A DNA stretch of 64,000 bases from Vanilla planifolia (Eukaryota; Streptophyta; Magnoliopsida; Asparagales; Orchidaceae), in NCBI GenBank assembly GCA_023846275.1, contig JAIUJO010000147.1, positions 637,822 to 701,821 of the forward strand, written 5' to 3'. A model generated the notes under the pieces. The model worked only from the letters and a program-made list of their open reading frames with translations. It ran no database searches and had not been told where the DNA came from. Below, piece by piece: positions 13,001 through 25,655 of this stretch. The position numbers and the translations under genes are program-made. How positions within the stretch are numbered: position 1 is the first letter of the stretch; every line of letters begins with the position of its first letter.

Positions 13001-15449
13001 ATGGTCATCTTCACACACACTTATTAATAGCAGCCTTTAGAAGTCTTGATAAAAAAAAATAAAGCATTTTAAGAAACTATAACTATTGTAACCTCCAATA
13101 TGTAGTAATATTTTTTCATTAAGAAAAAGGTTGAGAAATGGTCTACATAACCTTGAAATGGTGGAAAAGATGGTTAAATGATTTTAAGAGATGTTAAATA
13201 CTTAAAATAAACATAAATAGAGCTATATGACTTATGATTAATATAATCATCCACTAATGCAATTACATATCATTATTTAATTCTTCAATATTTTTGAAAA
13301 CCTTAAATTTTGTCATTATCACCAATAAAGTCATGTAATCATTAAGGAAGCTATAGGGATCATTTATGTCATTAACATAGCTTAATAACATTATATAAGC
13401 TTTTGGTATCTACATTCATATAATGCAAAACATCATGTGTAAAATTACCTATTATTTCTTCTTTGAAGAGAAAATTTTCGAATTTTTTTACTTTAGAATT
13501 ATGCAATAGGTGAAACTTCACCCTTTAAAAAGTCATTGAGTAGTTATGTTTTAGCATTCAAAAATCATTAGTAAGGTTGTGACATAGTAGCATTCCATAC
13601 ATCATACAAAAATTTGACTTGGAGACATACTAGTCCAATAAGATTTAAGGCCTTTCCAAGTTTGGAACCTTTACTTTTAGTAAGTCAATGAAATTATTCC
13701 TATTATGGGAGCTAATTACAATTAACACCTTGTTTATTACACTTTTTAATTTTCTTTTTATAAATTTTTAAGTTATTTGTATTTATAATATAGTTTAAGC
13801 CATTTAGAAATTGATTAGTAGCTTTCTAGATACTTATAACTTTGAATTCTATCTAAGACATTCTTATAGTATTATAGTAATTCTGTTAGGGGAAAATTGT
13901 TTCAAAATGACTTTCAAATGTCTTTAAATTGAGCATTTGGTTGCTTTTTGCTATTGCTTTTAATCTTTCACCTTTACCACTACTATTATTCATTTGTTTG
14001 GCACAAGTGACCCACCTTGACTCTTTGAACTCATTGATCAGCTCAATCACACTCACCAATGTTGATCTACAATCCATGAAATTTTGTAACGAATCAACAC
14101 ATGTCGACCTGTTAGCTCGTGCTGATATGCAAATTAGACTTGGGGTGCAACTATTTCTCTTTGCATATGCTGCACTAATCATGTAATCCACCTCCTTGCC
14201 TCTCACTACATAGACAATCAAAATGCACTAGCCAATTTGGGAGTTTCTTATGCCAAATTAATTTTGCTTCATTTCAAGGAAAGGTTTTTACTAAATTCAA
14301 ATTATGTTTTTTATAATTTATGAGGACCTTTTGAATTCTAAAAATGTACTTCAGAATTTTAATATTTTTTATAGTATTCTAATAATATCCTTTTATTTCT
14401 GAGGCTAAGAAATTATCATTGTAGCTTTGAGATCTCTATAAAGAATGATGCTTACAATGTTATAAGCAATGTAATTTGAATGAAATAATAAAGTGCTATC
14501 ACTATGCTTGTTTAGTAGAAGCATGTTATATATATTCAATGTAATAGTGTGATTCTAAAGGTAACCTAGGAAGGAGAGTGAATGGATAAAAAAATAGAGA
14601 TCCTAACAAAGTATTTAATATTTATAAGAGCAAAAAATCTCTAAGAAATCTCTTAATCACTTAACCACAACTTTTTGGAAATTAATAAGCTCGTCTAAAT
14701 TTCTAATTTTTCTCAGTGAATAAGTGATTTTCTTATTTAGCATTTCAAGAAGTGTACTTGTGCACCGTGATACTTCACTACTAACTTGAGTATTTCAGAT
14801 GTTGGTTATTGAAACCACTTTTTTTTAGGTTAACATCTCTTATGTTAATGATCAGTTTGTGTTTTAAGCTTCTAAGAAAGTTTTTACTTGTATAATGATA
14901 CTAGGATTTGGTATTGTAAACCAATAGCACCTTTGGTTAGGCCTTTATAAGGATATGTTGCATGAACTTTAGAACCTTTCAATTATCAATGACCAAAAAA
15001 TAGGTTTTAACTTATCATCATATATTAACTTGGTCTCAAAAGGTAGTTAGCTATAAGAATTTTGTATAATTTGTAATTTAACATTGAAGTAGCATCTTTT
15101 AATTATATTCATTTTTAATAGCTAAAATTTATTAAACATTACATGAAAAAATAAAAAAAATAAGAAAAGCTGATTTTCAAGTCTAAAGCTACAACATGTA
15201 CTTTATATGTTCTTTTGTTTATACATTTAATTATTTGTTTGTTTTTCTTTATCTTTATGATCTCAAATTACAAACTTTTTTCAAACCTAATTATTTATGA
15301 CTAGTAGGTCTATAAAATGATATAAAATATCTAATTCTCTACAAGTCAGCCATTTGTAGGCCTGATAATACAACTTATAATTATAGAACTAATTCATTCT
15401 ATGTAAGAGCTAAGAACAACCTTAGTAACATGCATAGATAAAACGGAAC
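10011..15449. other. AT-rich DNA with unclassified fragments
   Basis: Positions 10,011-10,700 may be the decayed 3' part of the LINE. An open frame at 11,900-12,103 contains MKLVKYDGLNWKIHL, which faintly recalls the start of a copia-type gag (a DG.N...W pattern), but its neighbourhood does not confirm it. At 13,886-14,221 both strands are open (111 codons on minus, 85 on plus) with balanced composition and no recognised domain. The rest shows no gene, RNA or element boundary that I can defend. Confidence 0.4.
13886..14221 (-). other. Unrecognised 111-codon open frame
   Basis: This is the longest open frame outside repeats in the first 26 kb. The composition is protein-like (charged and polar residues spread evenly), unlike the Phe/Leu/Asn/Lys-biased frames around it. 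It ends in FESHFETIFP with no membrane segment or motif I recognise. The opposite strand is also open over 85 codons, which weakens the case for coding. It may be a fragment of an old transposon gene or chance. No promoter, intron signal or neighbour supports expression. Confidence 0.2.
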
Positions 15450-17600
15450 AATGTAGTGAAAATAGATGTGTTGGAACTCATAGGTTAAGTTGTTCTATGA
15501 TAAGTGACTTTGAAGTGACGGAAATATCTTTTGAAAATGAACCTAACCAAATGGAATGTCAACCTAGATGTCAAGCTAGCCCGCATAACCATGGTAGTTG
15601 ACATAGTAAGGATAATCATCACTAGGTTAACATGGCTAAAATAACGGTAGCAACATTTGATGGAAGTTTAGCATATCAAATTTGGAAATTATGAATATAA
15701 TATTATTTTAAATGGTATGATTTTAGTAAGCATGAAAAGTGCCAATTTGCAAAAACTTAGGCTCATATCACATACTAGATTATTTATCTACGCATTAAAA
15801 AAGTAATTTTTTGATAAGCAAGCATGACCCTAATCATGGAAAGAAATCAAAATTTGCCAGAAAGCTAAATGTTTGCTCACTTCTTATTTTGGTGAACTTT
15901 TGGATAAATACCAACATTTATCTTAAGGTTGAAAGACTTCTAACAAATACGTTGCAAAATGTGAGAATTATATGTTTTATTGTGGTGTCTTGGAACTAGA
16001 TCAAGTAACTTTTTTTTATTTTGAGTTAAGCTGAGAGAGAAGAGAAATATTATTAGTTTAGAAAAGGCATATAATGCAGCTTATGATTTAAAATATGAAT
16101 TACTTGTGAGAGTTGGATTCCTTTGACCACTTCCTATACTAAAATGCATATCACTAATTCCACTAATCTACTACTTGTACTATATAAACCAACTTTGTCT
16201 CTTCACAAATACTTCTAACTCATTGAATTCAACCCTTGGACAAACCATCTACTAATTCCATAGTAGAGTGCTATTACTATCACAAGAAAGGGCATGTCAT
16301 AGCATAATATCCTAAAAGAGCCCTAGATGTAAACCTAAAAGAAGGAATGAAAGAAAACATTAAAGTTAAGGAAAATGAGGTTATATAACTAGATGAGGAT
16401 CTTAAAGTAGAATTACAAGCACTGGATTTAAGAATATATTGCACAGTCTACAATTATTGTGAGATGTAGTTTGATTACACTAGGAATAACAAAAAATTTC
16501 TTGGCGAACTAAAATCCTTTGTATGTTCATTAGAATTAAAGGCTGACATGCAAGATTATTACAGATGACAATAGTCATAACATTGTCATATTAGAGAATA
16601 CTACCAAAAAGATAGGTTTAACATTCATAGACCATCTCCACCCATGCATAGTATCATTGATCAACAACACAAATTGTTGCATTCCTTTCAAGTTTGCTCA
16701 ATATTTCAAGGAATTATGGTGTAATGTTATACCAATGTAAGTGGATGACCTTATTTTAGAAAGAACTTGGCTATTTGATTAAGATGCTATCTTAAATAGA
16801 AGTGAAAATTCTTACACTTTTGGATAACAAGGAGCAAAGATCATACAATATCTTTTACCTCCCTCAAAAAGAATTTCTAACCAAGATACTCCAAAAAATA
16901 AAGATAAAGAGAAAGAAAAAGTAATGTTTCATTTGACTAGTTGAGGTTATGAGGGATATAATCAATAGTGTTGTTAAGTAGATTGTAACAATTTATGAAG
17001 TCCTTGCTTGTATAATCACCCCACAACTCATGGTCTAACCCTTGTTAACAGAATTTATGAAGGTGTTCTTGATAACTTGCTAAACACACTCAAACTACTA
17101 AGAGATATTTAGCATGCTATTGATCTAGTTCCTAACACTTCACTATCACATTTACTAAATTATTGATTAAATCTATTATGTCAAGAAGAAATTATTTGAT
17201 AAGTAAATGAGCCCATTCAAAAGAATTTATTATGAAAAGTATTAGAGCATGTGTTGACATTACTTTGTTTTCTCCAAAAAATGATTAAACTTGATGCATG
17301 TGCATATATTATCATGTCATTAACAAAATAATGATTATGTATAGATTTCCAATTCATATTCTCTATGATTTGTTAGTTCAAATAGTTGGAGCCACCATAT
17401 TTTATAATATAGATCTTAAAATTGGATATTAATATGTTAGAATCTACCTAGTGATGAATATATTTGTAGTAATGGTTTTTGTTTTGTACCATCCATATTT
17501 TTTGGAAATCATGACAATAATGTGCATGTTACTTTTTCATTAATGTGTCCACCATTGTTGAAGCTCTTAGTGCATGTCTTTCTTATAGTGACATTCCAAT
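15450..17600 (+). mobile_element. Decayed Ty3/gypsy-type retrotransposon, internal part
   Basis: Parts appear in the order expected for gypsy elements on the plus strand. Gag lies at about 15,640-16,030, with VATFDGS at 15,646-15,666 followed by a KWYDFSKHEKCQFAK stretch. A CCHC zinc knuckle is at 16,264-16,322. A protease C-terminal block at about 16,700-16,850 has LWCNVIPM and ERTWLFD, then SYTFG. RT starts near 17,050 with EFMKVF and ends around 17,470 with YRFPIHILYDLL, GATIFYNIDLKIGY. Stops and frameshifts are frequent, and RNase H and integrase are not recognisable downstream. LTRs were not identified. The family is well supported; the ends are rough. Confidence 0.8.
16264..16322 (+). 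pseudogene. Gypsy gag zinc knuckle with lost cysteines
   Basis: Reads ECYYYHKKGHVIA, a stop, then YPKRA. In the CX2CX4HX4C pattern the first Cys and the His are kept, while the second and fourth ligands (both Cys) are now Tyr (TAT, one G-to-A step from TGT). The stop TAA is one C-to-T step from CAA (Gln). All three lesions are of the C:G to T:A kind expected from deamination of methylated cytosine in a silenced element. Confidence 0.75.
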
Positions 17601-17989
17601 GTGCTTATCTTGCTTTATTTAAATTACTTCGATAATCCTTGACCCATCAGATTTTGCTAAAAGTTTTTTATCAAATAATCTATTAAGTCGTACTATTATT
17701 TGACAAATATTTTGGACCAATCGATGGGTGTGTAACAACAATAATAAGCATGTAGCATCAATTTCTTCCACATTCTAATTCCACTCCATGTTCCAATTTT
17801 ACTATGTAGTCCATTATCAGGCATACTCAAGTTCATTAAATAATCATTAGTTCATTTCTTTGTCTTACAACAAAGGAATAGATCTGAAATACTAAAATGA
17901 TTTATATAGTTCTATATGCACTCTATGTTGCGTGGCTTGTCAAGATTGGATGGGCTTATTGGAATAAAAATTTTGATTTTTCCTTAAAG
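17601..17989. other. Unclassified, possibly rest of gypsy relic
   Basis: No RT, RNase H or integrase motif could be read here. It separates the gypsy RT relic from the inverted dispersed repeat copy. Confidence 0.4.
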
Positions 17990-18700
17990 AATATTTAAAG
18001 AAATGCTTTAAACTAATTTCTTAATAAATTTGAGTACATATTTAAAAGTGATTATTAACAAATGTTAATTTTTTTAAAAACATATTAATTTTATTTTGAA
18101 ATACATTGATTTTGTAATAATAAAGATTAATGAAAATTATGAAAAAAAATTCAATAAAAATACATAAATAATTATTAGGTATTTTGATTTAAAATCAAGC
18201 CTACACTTACCCTTGATAAAAATCAAATAAAAATATAGCATAAAATAAACGTTTTTCACTATAAGATGAATTTGTTTAACTCTTACAATAATGAAACAAC
18301 AAAAATAAGCTACTATGGTCTTCTAACATAATAAGTTTGAAAAACAAATAAAATAATTCAATGACACAAAATTGAAATTAATAAAAATAAAAAACTAATG
18401 ATTGCAAAATACTTAATGAGACATAAGTGTTTTAATTGAATCCATTAATAATAAAAAACATTGAGAACTTCATTGATTTGAGAGACACAATGCAAGGACA
18501 TGAGAATGAGCACTAGGTGCTAATGACTTGAATGTCATTACATGAAATTTTTTTTCCAATTTTGTAAAAATTTAATTGGTTAATTTTTTTTATGAATTCA
18601 CTTAAACATAAATTTAATGGTTAGTAATATTTACCAAGTTGATTAATTAATCAATAAAATAAATTATTAAAATCTCAATAGCTTAAAAGAACTGTTAAAT
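17990..18700 (-). repeat. Dispersed repeat of ~0.7 kb, copy B (inverted)
   Basis: The reverse complement aligns by eye with 6,980-7,700 over most of its length, the clearest block being GTAATGACATTCAAGTCATT at 18,523-18,542 (minus strand) against GTAATGACATTGAAGTCATT at about 7,134-7,153. Orientation is opposite to copy A, so the two are not the LTRs of one element. Confidence 0.6.
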
Positions 18701-19639
18701 GAGCTATTACATTTGAGCTACTCTATGAGAAGCCTCCATAACCTCTTTATACCATGAATACATTAAATAAGAATTATTTAAAAATTAGGATTTTATCTGG
18801 ACTATTATATTTGAATTGGGATTTGATGTTTGGATCACCAAAATATGCCATTAAATGACAGACATAATTATGTGTTTAAAGGTGGATGTGAATACAATTA
18901 TTTTTTTACATAGTTATGCAATTAGATGGCAAAATAACTGCCAAAATTCTAATTATGTGAAACAGATACAAGTTTTTTTATTATATTACATGAACAATGG
19001 ATCATTATGGCTTTATATGAGTTTTCTTACAGTACATAATAAGTGTATTGTTTGGAGTTAGCTACCCCTGGTTCATTCTAAATTCTTCCTCTATTACCAA
19101 TATATTCATGTTTAATTAAATATGGATTTGTGTGTTATATGTTGAACAAGAATTGCATGAAGATAAAAGACGTATTTTTTTTGGTTACCCTTATCTTTGA
19201 AGTGTTAAGCCATAAATACTAATCATTTGGTCATAATAGACTTGATTTGAGTGAATGTATTTAGTTTTAAAAAAATAAGACATGCATTTTTCAAGATAAT
19301 AAATTAGGGGTCTTCAAAGTAACTTGGACAATTCAATAAGATTCAAAGATAAAAGATATATGCATCTAGTTTGAAAAAAAAATATTATAAAATAGAATAC
19401 TAGCTTGTTGATTATAATGCACTTCTTTATTCACTTTAAAATGCTAACTTAAGTATCTAAATTATTCAACTTTTTCATGATTTAAGAAAGTTACAAGTTC
19501 TAATTTTTTTACCCAATCCATTTTTTTATTAAATCTATCTAGCAAATACTTGCCTGACTTCATCTCAATTGATAAACTTAAGGTAAACTAAAGAATTAAT
19601 TTTATTAAATTTTCTTAATAAAAAAAATAAGGATCACCC
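18701..19639. other. AT-rich spacer, nothing recognised
   Basis: An open frame at 18,855-19,061 (68 codons) has no recognised motif. There is no terminal repeat or RNA gene. Confidence 0.5.
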
Positions 19640-20830
19640 CTACTCGCCAAGTTCAAATCACTCTAGCTGCCTAAGATGTAGTGAACCTGGAAGTGTCATG
19701 ATGGGGGACTAGCTAAAAACAAGGCTAGTTAAGCCCAAAATTGGTTAGAGGTGCATTCATGAACATGGTTGACATAAGACAGACGATTGATTAAGACTGA
19801 ACTCTAATTAAATGTAGAAATGAGGGTCTAGTCCAACCCATAATCACGAAATTACTTATAAGCATATGAGTGGCTTAAGTGATGAATCCAAGCACACTTG
19901 CATTATGCACCCATGAAAGGTATTGTAAAGAGAAAACTACGTTTCTTTTTTGACAATGTGAGACTAACATTAGTCCAACTGCTCAACACCAACAACATGT
20001 GTTATTTCTTACCATTCAATTTTTAAGTAGATTATAAATGCTCCATCCACTATAAGTACTCGATCTTGGCTCAAAATTAAATGCCATGATCACTGTAACT
20101 TCATTGGATTACTTTGATTATTTCTACCATTTGAAATAATCTTCTAGTAAATTAGATGGCCCAACACTTTCCACTTTTGTATCCCATAGCTAAGATCATT
20201 TTTGTCTTTGCAAATGATGAATTCAATGATCTAGATCTCATTTCACTTGAATAGATGGCTTAGATCTAATCTTTTTTCATCCAACCATCTAGAACTAATC
20301 TCCTTCTAAAATATTTGATTTAATAGTCTAGAACATCTCTAATAAGATCTATTGATGTTGGTTGATGCCACCTAATGGCTAACACCATAGTTATTATTTG
20401 AGCCATTATGTTAACCAATTCAAAGAAATATTTTAAGTTTTTTGGTAGAGCTTCTCAAGCTATTTGGAAGCAATATTTGAAACAACTTTTCATTAACTTT
20501 TTAATAACATTGATCAAAATTTTTCTATATAAACCTAACTATTATTCATAAAATGACTAATAAACATGAACCAATATTTGAGATCTCAACAGAGCATAGT
20601 ATGACATTCTACTTTCATGAAATCTCTTGACAGTAACTACAACTTAGTTCTTCACAAAATGAGAAATTCTTTCAGCTAATCTTATCACTTTTGAGCTTTC
20701 AATTTCTTACTTGTCATAGTAATTTTAAGCTTATCATGTCTGCTTTAATTTATCAACAAGCATCCAAAGTTGTTCAAATTTATCACAATTTTTCCTACCT
20801 GTTATATTTTTCCATTTTCTTTTGGGTTTG
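19640..20830 (+). mobile_element. 5' LTR of copia relic (approximate)
   Basis: Positions 19,660-20,220 align by eye with the 3' LTR at about 25,755-26,195. The best block is CATGAAAGGTATTGTAAAGAG at about 19,912-19,932 against CATGAAGGGTATTATAAAGAG at about 25,868-25,888. This is followed by matching TTTCTTACCATTCAAT/TTTCTCACCATTCAAT, ATTATAAATG/ACAATAAATG and AAGTACTCGATCTTGGCT/GAGTACTTAATCTTAGCT blocks. A TATA-like CTATATAAA at about 20,525-20,533 lies where an LTR promoter would be. The exact start, end and primer-binding site were not found because of decay and because the 3' copy is truncated. Confidence 0.65.
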
Positions 20831-21359
20831 TTAGCCGAGCATTTATAAAGTGTCCATTTAGTTTGATGTCATAAAAAACCAAGTTGGTGTCAAGCTTGTA
20901 AAATCTAGCATTATAATCGAACCTGTAAAAACTAGTAGGTTGGAGGTGAGTCCTACGAAGAAATCTAGAGTTGTAAACTTTTTGATAGTGGTGATTTTTT
21001 CCATCTTATTTGATGGTGGATGTAGGATCTAATTTGATGCAAAAAAATATAAAAATTTCGTTGTATTATTTTAAAATTTATTTTTACTTTTTTAATCATA
21101 AAAATTAAGAATTAACTTATATAAAATTAAGATTTTTCGTAAACATAAATTTTTTATGAAGAATTTTTAAAAAAGAAATAGATTTTAAAATAACAAAAAG
21201 TATTCTAAAACTCATAAATCACCCACTCATGTGGGAATTATATACTTAATTTTATTTTAATAAGTAACAAAGAGGGTTCCCTATAAGCAAATGCATGTTA
21301 TATTCACTCATGTGGCCTAGAGTTTATTAAATTATTTCTTAAATTAGGTTTTTAATATC

Positions 21360-22860
21360 TCATTGCCCATGATTAATATTGGTGCAACACTTGATGAAGG
21401 TCTTCTTCAATCATTCTATCATTATTTAAAGATAAATTTTCTTAATATTTGAAAGATAGATTTAGAGTTTCTATTCAATGAATTGGCTTAAGATATTAAA
21501 AAGTGCTCAAAGAATTATATCATTTATTTAGATATTAATGTACAAAAGAAATCAAGTTTTTTAGTGTACTTTGTAGTGATCAAAGGAGAATGATATAATT
21601 AAACGGCATAACACTCAATTACCTTCATCATGACACGTACCCAAGTGAATTTAATCAAGTTAAGAATTTTTATATCACACATAAAGTTTGAAAAAAGTTA
21701 GAAATAACTTATGAAGGTACTTTTTAAATTAAAAAAAATAAAGATAAATCTTCTTACACATGAGTCTAAGTTCTTTAGAATAAATTTGAGTTAAACTACG
21801 AATAAGATGTTTATGTGATTTGCTAATATTACTACTAGATTAGAAAATCTTAAAAAGTGCTTCCTAATATAGATCTTTTAAGAAAAGTTGCAAATATTCT
21901 ATCCAATGAATATAATCCTCTTATCACAACAAAAAAGGTAGCCAAAGACATAACAAGCTCATATTGGATGAGCTACTCAGAGAATTATTAACAATAGAGA
22001 TTTAGATGAAAGGAATAGTTGAAAAAGAGGCCTTGATAAGCAAGCAAAGCATGGGGTAAGGTACAAGAAATCATTATCTTTTAAAGCTAACAAAGACAAT
22101 ATAGGAACAATATCTATCTTTTCTATGGATTTGGAGGAAAAGGTAAATTTTCACCTTAAGGGTTTAGATAAAAATTTAACAAAAAGTTCTATACAAAAAA
22201 AAGAGAAGGGAGGTGATGAAGACACAAAGATGCAAAGATTATGGTCAAATCAGCTATATTACACAAAATTATTCACAACTCAAATACTCCAAAAAAATAA
22301 AATAAAAAAGAACAGAATGAAAAAGAAGAAGGATTTTTCGAGCTACTTGGTTGCTTGAGAAGTATTAGAATCCACAACTTCATGTAATGACGAGAAAGGG
22401 ATGACGTGCTTCATAGCAAATGATGATGAATCAAGTACATAGAATATAGAATAAAAGATTAAGATAAACTCTTGGCCTTGTGAAGTTTTTGAAAATAATT
22501 ACATAGAAGTTATTAGTGTTTTAACTTCTTTAATATTTATACATAAAAAATTTAAAATGTTTTACAAAGAAAAATAAATTTTTTTATTTTTTATGAAAAG
22601 AGATTACAAAAAGTTATGTGATGAAAATGATTCCATGATGATTGAGAATACTTCTTCAAAAAAAGAAATTATGAGTTTGAAAACAAAAATTTATTCTATT
22701 CAACATGTAAAATTTTCTAATGTTTCACATGATGTTTATTTTTCTAAGCATAAATATATTTTTTTTAATATGCCTTATAGAAAAGGACATGCTTTCATGA
22801 TTGCCAAACTGGGAAAAATATTTTTATTCAAAACCTTATTTTAAATGACTATGCCAAGCT
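21360..22860 (+). pseudogene. Copia gag region, decayed
   Basis: Near 21,800-21,870 the frames give KMFM, FANITTRLENLKKC, comparable to the M...F..I...L..L gag motif. Near 21,885-21,990 VANILSNEYNPL and VAKDI parallel ILRSLP..W and EAKDL. A basic stretch follows, and near 22,780-22,800 YRKGHAFMI recalls a degenerate zinc knuckle (C..C.K.GH). Near 22,855-22,880 LVWVPKV matches the WVPK segment seen between gag and integrase in SIRE-type copia elements. Stops occur every few dozen codons. Confidence 0.65.
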
Positions 22861-23339
22861 TGTTTGGGTTCCTAAGGTTAGAAAATATAGAATTTAAAAT
22901 AAGTTTTCTTCATAATCATTCGATAGAGATATATTATTTTGAGACATTCATATGGTTGAAGTAATACACTTTGGAATAATGCATAGAAGTAAGGAAAATA
23001 AAACTTACATTTTATGAATATTTAATAAAAATTTGATAATTTATGTAACTATATATAAAGAAAAAAATCAAAATCAAGCTCTTGAGAGTTGGACAATAGA
23101 TGCACAAGACATACGACTAGAGAGCTACAAAAATTTATCTCAATAAGACATTGTCTAAATAGATAGGTAACACTTCAAGGCAAGTCTAAGAAGAAGATAA
23201 TTAAAATTGGTCGCATAAGATATTCTACATTAAAGAAAACAAGCAAGCTAGATGTAGTTAGAGTTCTTCTTAAGCCAAACAAAACTAGTTGAAAATGGTA
23301 TGAATCGTGCAAAAAAGGAAGGAAACTTAAACATTTCTT

Positions 23340-23965
23340 TTAAACCTAAAAATGAGTTAATTACTAGTAGACCTTTAGGGATAGTTTAGTTAGACTTTTT
23401 TAGACCTACACAGCCCTATAGTTTAGGTAGAAAAAATAGAATTATGATTAATAATGATTCTTCTAAGCACAATTACTTTGTTTTTCTTAAGCGTAAGAGT
23501 GAGACATTTGAAATCTTCATTAATTTCATAAAATAGATAAAAGAGAGAACCTATTTTAAATTAAGTTGCATTCAATGTGATAATAGTAATGAGTTTAAAA
23601 ACAAGGGCAACAAATTACTTGTCCTAATTCGCACCAGCAAATTGACATCATAAAAAGGAAAAATAAGACCTTAGTAGAGATGGATAGATCTACATTAATT
23701 GAATACAACCTACCAAAATATTCTTGGGCCATGGAAATTAAAAAAAATTGTTATAAAATAAATAAAACTAATTTAAGACCAATATTTAAGAAAATATGCT
23801 TAAGAGTTATTTAAAAATAAGAAATTAAATGTTAGCTACTTTCAAGTTTTTGGATATAAATGCATCATCCTTAGTAATGAAAGAATCAACTTGTTTGATG
23901 GAAAGATATGACTAGAAATTTTCATAGGATACTCTTCTTTTAGGAAAATTTATAAAGTTTTCAAC
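23340..23965 (+). pseudogene. Copia integrase core, decayed
   Basis: Plus-strand translation reads TSRPLGIV, a stop, then LDFF.PTQPYSLG, the equivalent of RPLELLHIDLFGP...SLGG. Next come YFVFLKRKSETFEIF and, near 23,570-23,600, CDNSNEFKN for the SD.G.EF motif. The first two catalytic Asp positions (LDFF and CDN) survive. Further on, FQVFGYKCIILSNERINLF and IFIGYSSFRKIYKVFN (about 23,840-23,960) match the FHVFGCKC...F.GYS....YRVFN block that follows the core. Several in-frame stops and frame changes mark it as non-functional. Confidence 0.8.
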
Positions 23966-24129
23966 ATGGATACTCCAAATCCAAGCTTCACATTAAATAA
24001 AATCAATTATAAGTGAACTTAATCAAGAAGTTAGAACTAAAGCCTCTATGAAAGAAATTAATCATAATGTATTTTTACATTTCACAAAACTATTATCTAG
24101 AGAAGAAGCCCATAAGGTTGAATATTAGG

Positions 24130-25050
24130 TTTATGTAGTAAAAGAAGAGTGAAATTAATTTTAGAGAAACCAATTGTGGGAACTAGTTATAAAAAAATCT
24201 TAGGCTTAGTGATAAACAAGTTATTGGAACCAAATTGATATTTAAAAATAAATTAGATAAAAATGAAGTGATCATTGGAAAAAGAGGCAGATCTATTGCT
24301 AAAGGTTGTAGCAAAGTTGAAGGTATATATTTTAAGGAGTCATTTACATTAGTAAAAAGATTCAAGGTCATTAAAGTTCTCTTAGCATAATCATGTCATA
24401 AGATTTTTAGATTATTTCAAATGTAAGCAAAATATCAATTTTAAAACAAGATAATAAAAGAAGATATGTGTGTTGACCAAACCCTAAGTTTTGACATCCA
24501 TGCATATCATGATTATGTATAAATGTTTAAGAAGGCATTTTATGGCCTTAACTAAGCTTCTCTTTCAAGATATCATAGATTGAGTAATTATCTAGTTGAT
24601 AGTGATTTTTGGAAAGAAAAAATGTATAACACATTAATCTCAAAATCTTTAAATAGTCATCTCTTTCTTGCACAAGTTTATGTTGACGATAAATATTTTG
24701 GAACCATAAATGAAAATATGTTTAGATGCTTAGTGATTAAATCACATCGGAGTTAGAGATAAATATAATGGGAGAGATGAATTTCTTCTTTGTATTACAA
24801 ATTATGTAACTAAAAGATGGGATATATATTATAAATTAAGTATTTAAATTATTTATTGACGAATTTTAGATATGAAAATATGAAACATAAGAAGATTCTA
24901 ATGAATCAATCAGTGTATTTAGATTTATATAAACTTGAGAAACACAATGATAAAAAACTTCAAGAACTTGCTCGATCTTTACTATATTTTACGATTAGTA
25001 TATTGAACATCTTATTTAGTGTTAGCTTGTGTGACAGATTCCAATAAAAT
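24130..25050 (+). pseudogene. Copia reverse transcriptase, decayed, YVDD kept
   Basis: At about 24,220-24,400, VIGTKLIFKNKLDKN, IAKGCSKVEGI and KESFTLVKRFKVIKVLLA match VIGTKWVFKNKLDE..VARLVAKGY.Q.EGIDY.ETFAPVARL..IR.LLA. Near 24,470-24,560, VDQTLSF and the HDYVYKCLRRHFMAL region match the .QP.GF...VYKLKKALYGLKQ block. The catalytic YVDD is intact at 24,679-24,690 inside QVYVDDKYFGT. GEMNFFFVLQI near 24,772-24,805 matches GEL.FFLGLQI. The 3' end, in the open frame 24,856-25,047, reads RSLLYFTISILNILFSVSLC, equivalent to GSLLYLT..RPDI.F.V.L. Frameshifts lie between blocks. This is the best-preserved part of the element and fixes it as Ty1/copia. Confidence 0.85.
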
Positions 25051-25189
25051 CCTAAGTAAATCCATCTATAGGTGACTAAATTTATCTTCAAATATGTAGA
25101 AAGTATAATGAACATAGGTTTAAGGCGTCATAAAAATATTCATTCAAAATATCTTATAAGTTTTATAGATTTAGACTTTGTAAGTTCTA

Positions 25190-25655
25190 AGGTGGAAAAG
25201 GTAGAACTTTAGGTACAAGTTAATTACTAGGAAATATTTTGATTTCCTAGTCAAGAAAGTTGAAAAAATTGCATAGCCATATTGACTGCATAAGTCGAGT
25301 ATGTAGTGACCAAAAGTTGTGTTGCTCAAGTGTTATGTTTGACACAACAATTTAACGATTTTGATTTAGATCTCTTGCATATTCCCATTAGAATTGATAA
25401 TACTAATTCCTTGGCTTTATCAAAGAACTAAGTTCATCATTTTAGGAGCAAGCACAAAGTATAAGATGCCACTTTATTAGTGATCAATTAGCTAAGAACT
25501 TAGTAAAGTTCACATATGTTCCTACCAAAAAAGAATTGGTAGACATATTTATAAACTTCCATCCAACTAATCAATTTCAAATCATAAAACAACAATTAAG
25601 TCTAATAAAATTTTTTTAAATTATACCTCCCTTTTAATAATATTAAAATGGGAGA
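25190..25655 (+). pseudogene. Copia RNase H and polypurine tract, decayed
   Basis: Shifted frames give VEYVVTKSCVAQVLCL (equivalent of AEYVAA..C.AQ.LWM), DNTNSLALSKN (CDN.SAI.LSKNP) and RSKHKV (RTKHI), then FVP/VPTKKELVDIF (VPTEDQLADIFTK), ending in KFF. A purine-rich AAAATGGGAGAA near 25,646-25,657 fits a polypurine tract just before the 3' LTR. The order RT then RNase H at the 3' end is typical of copia elements. Confidence 0.75.
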
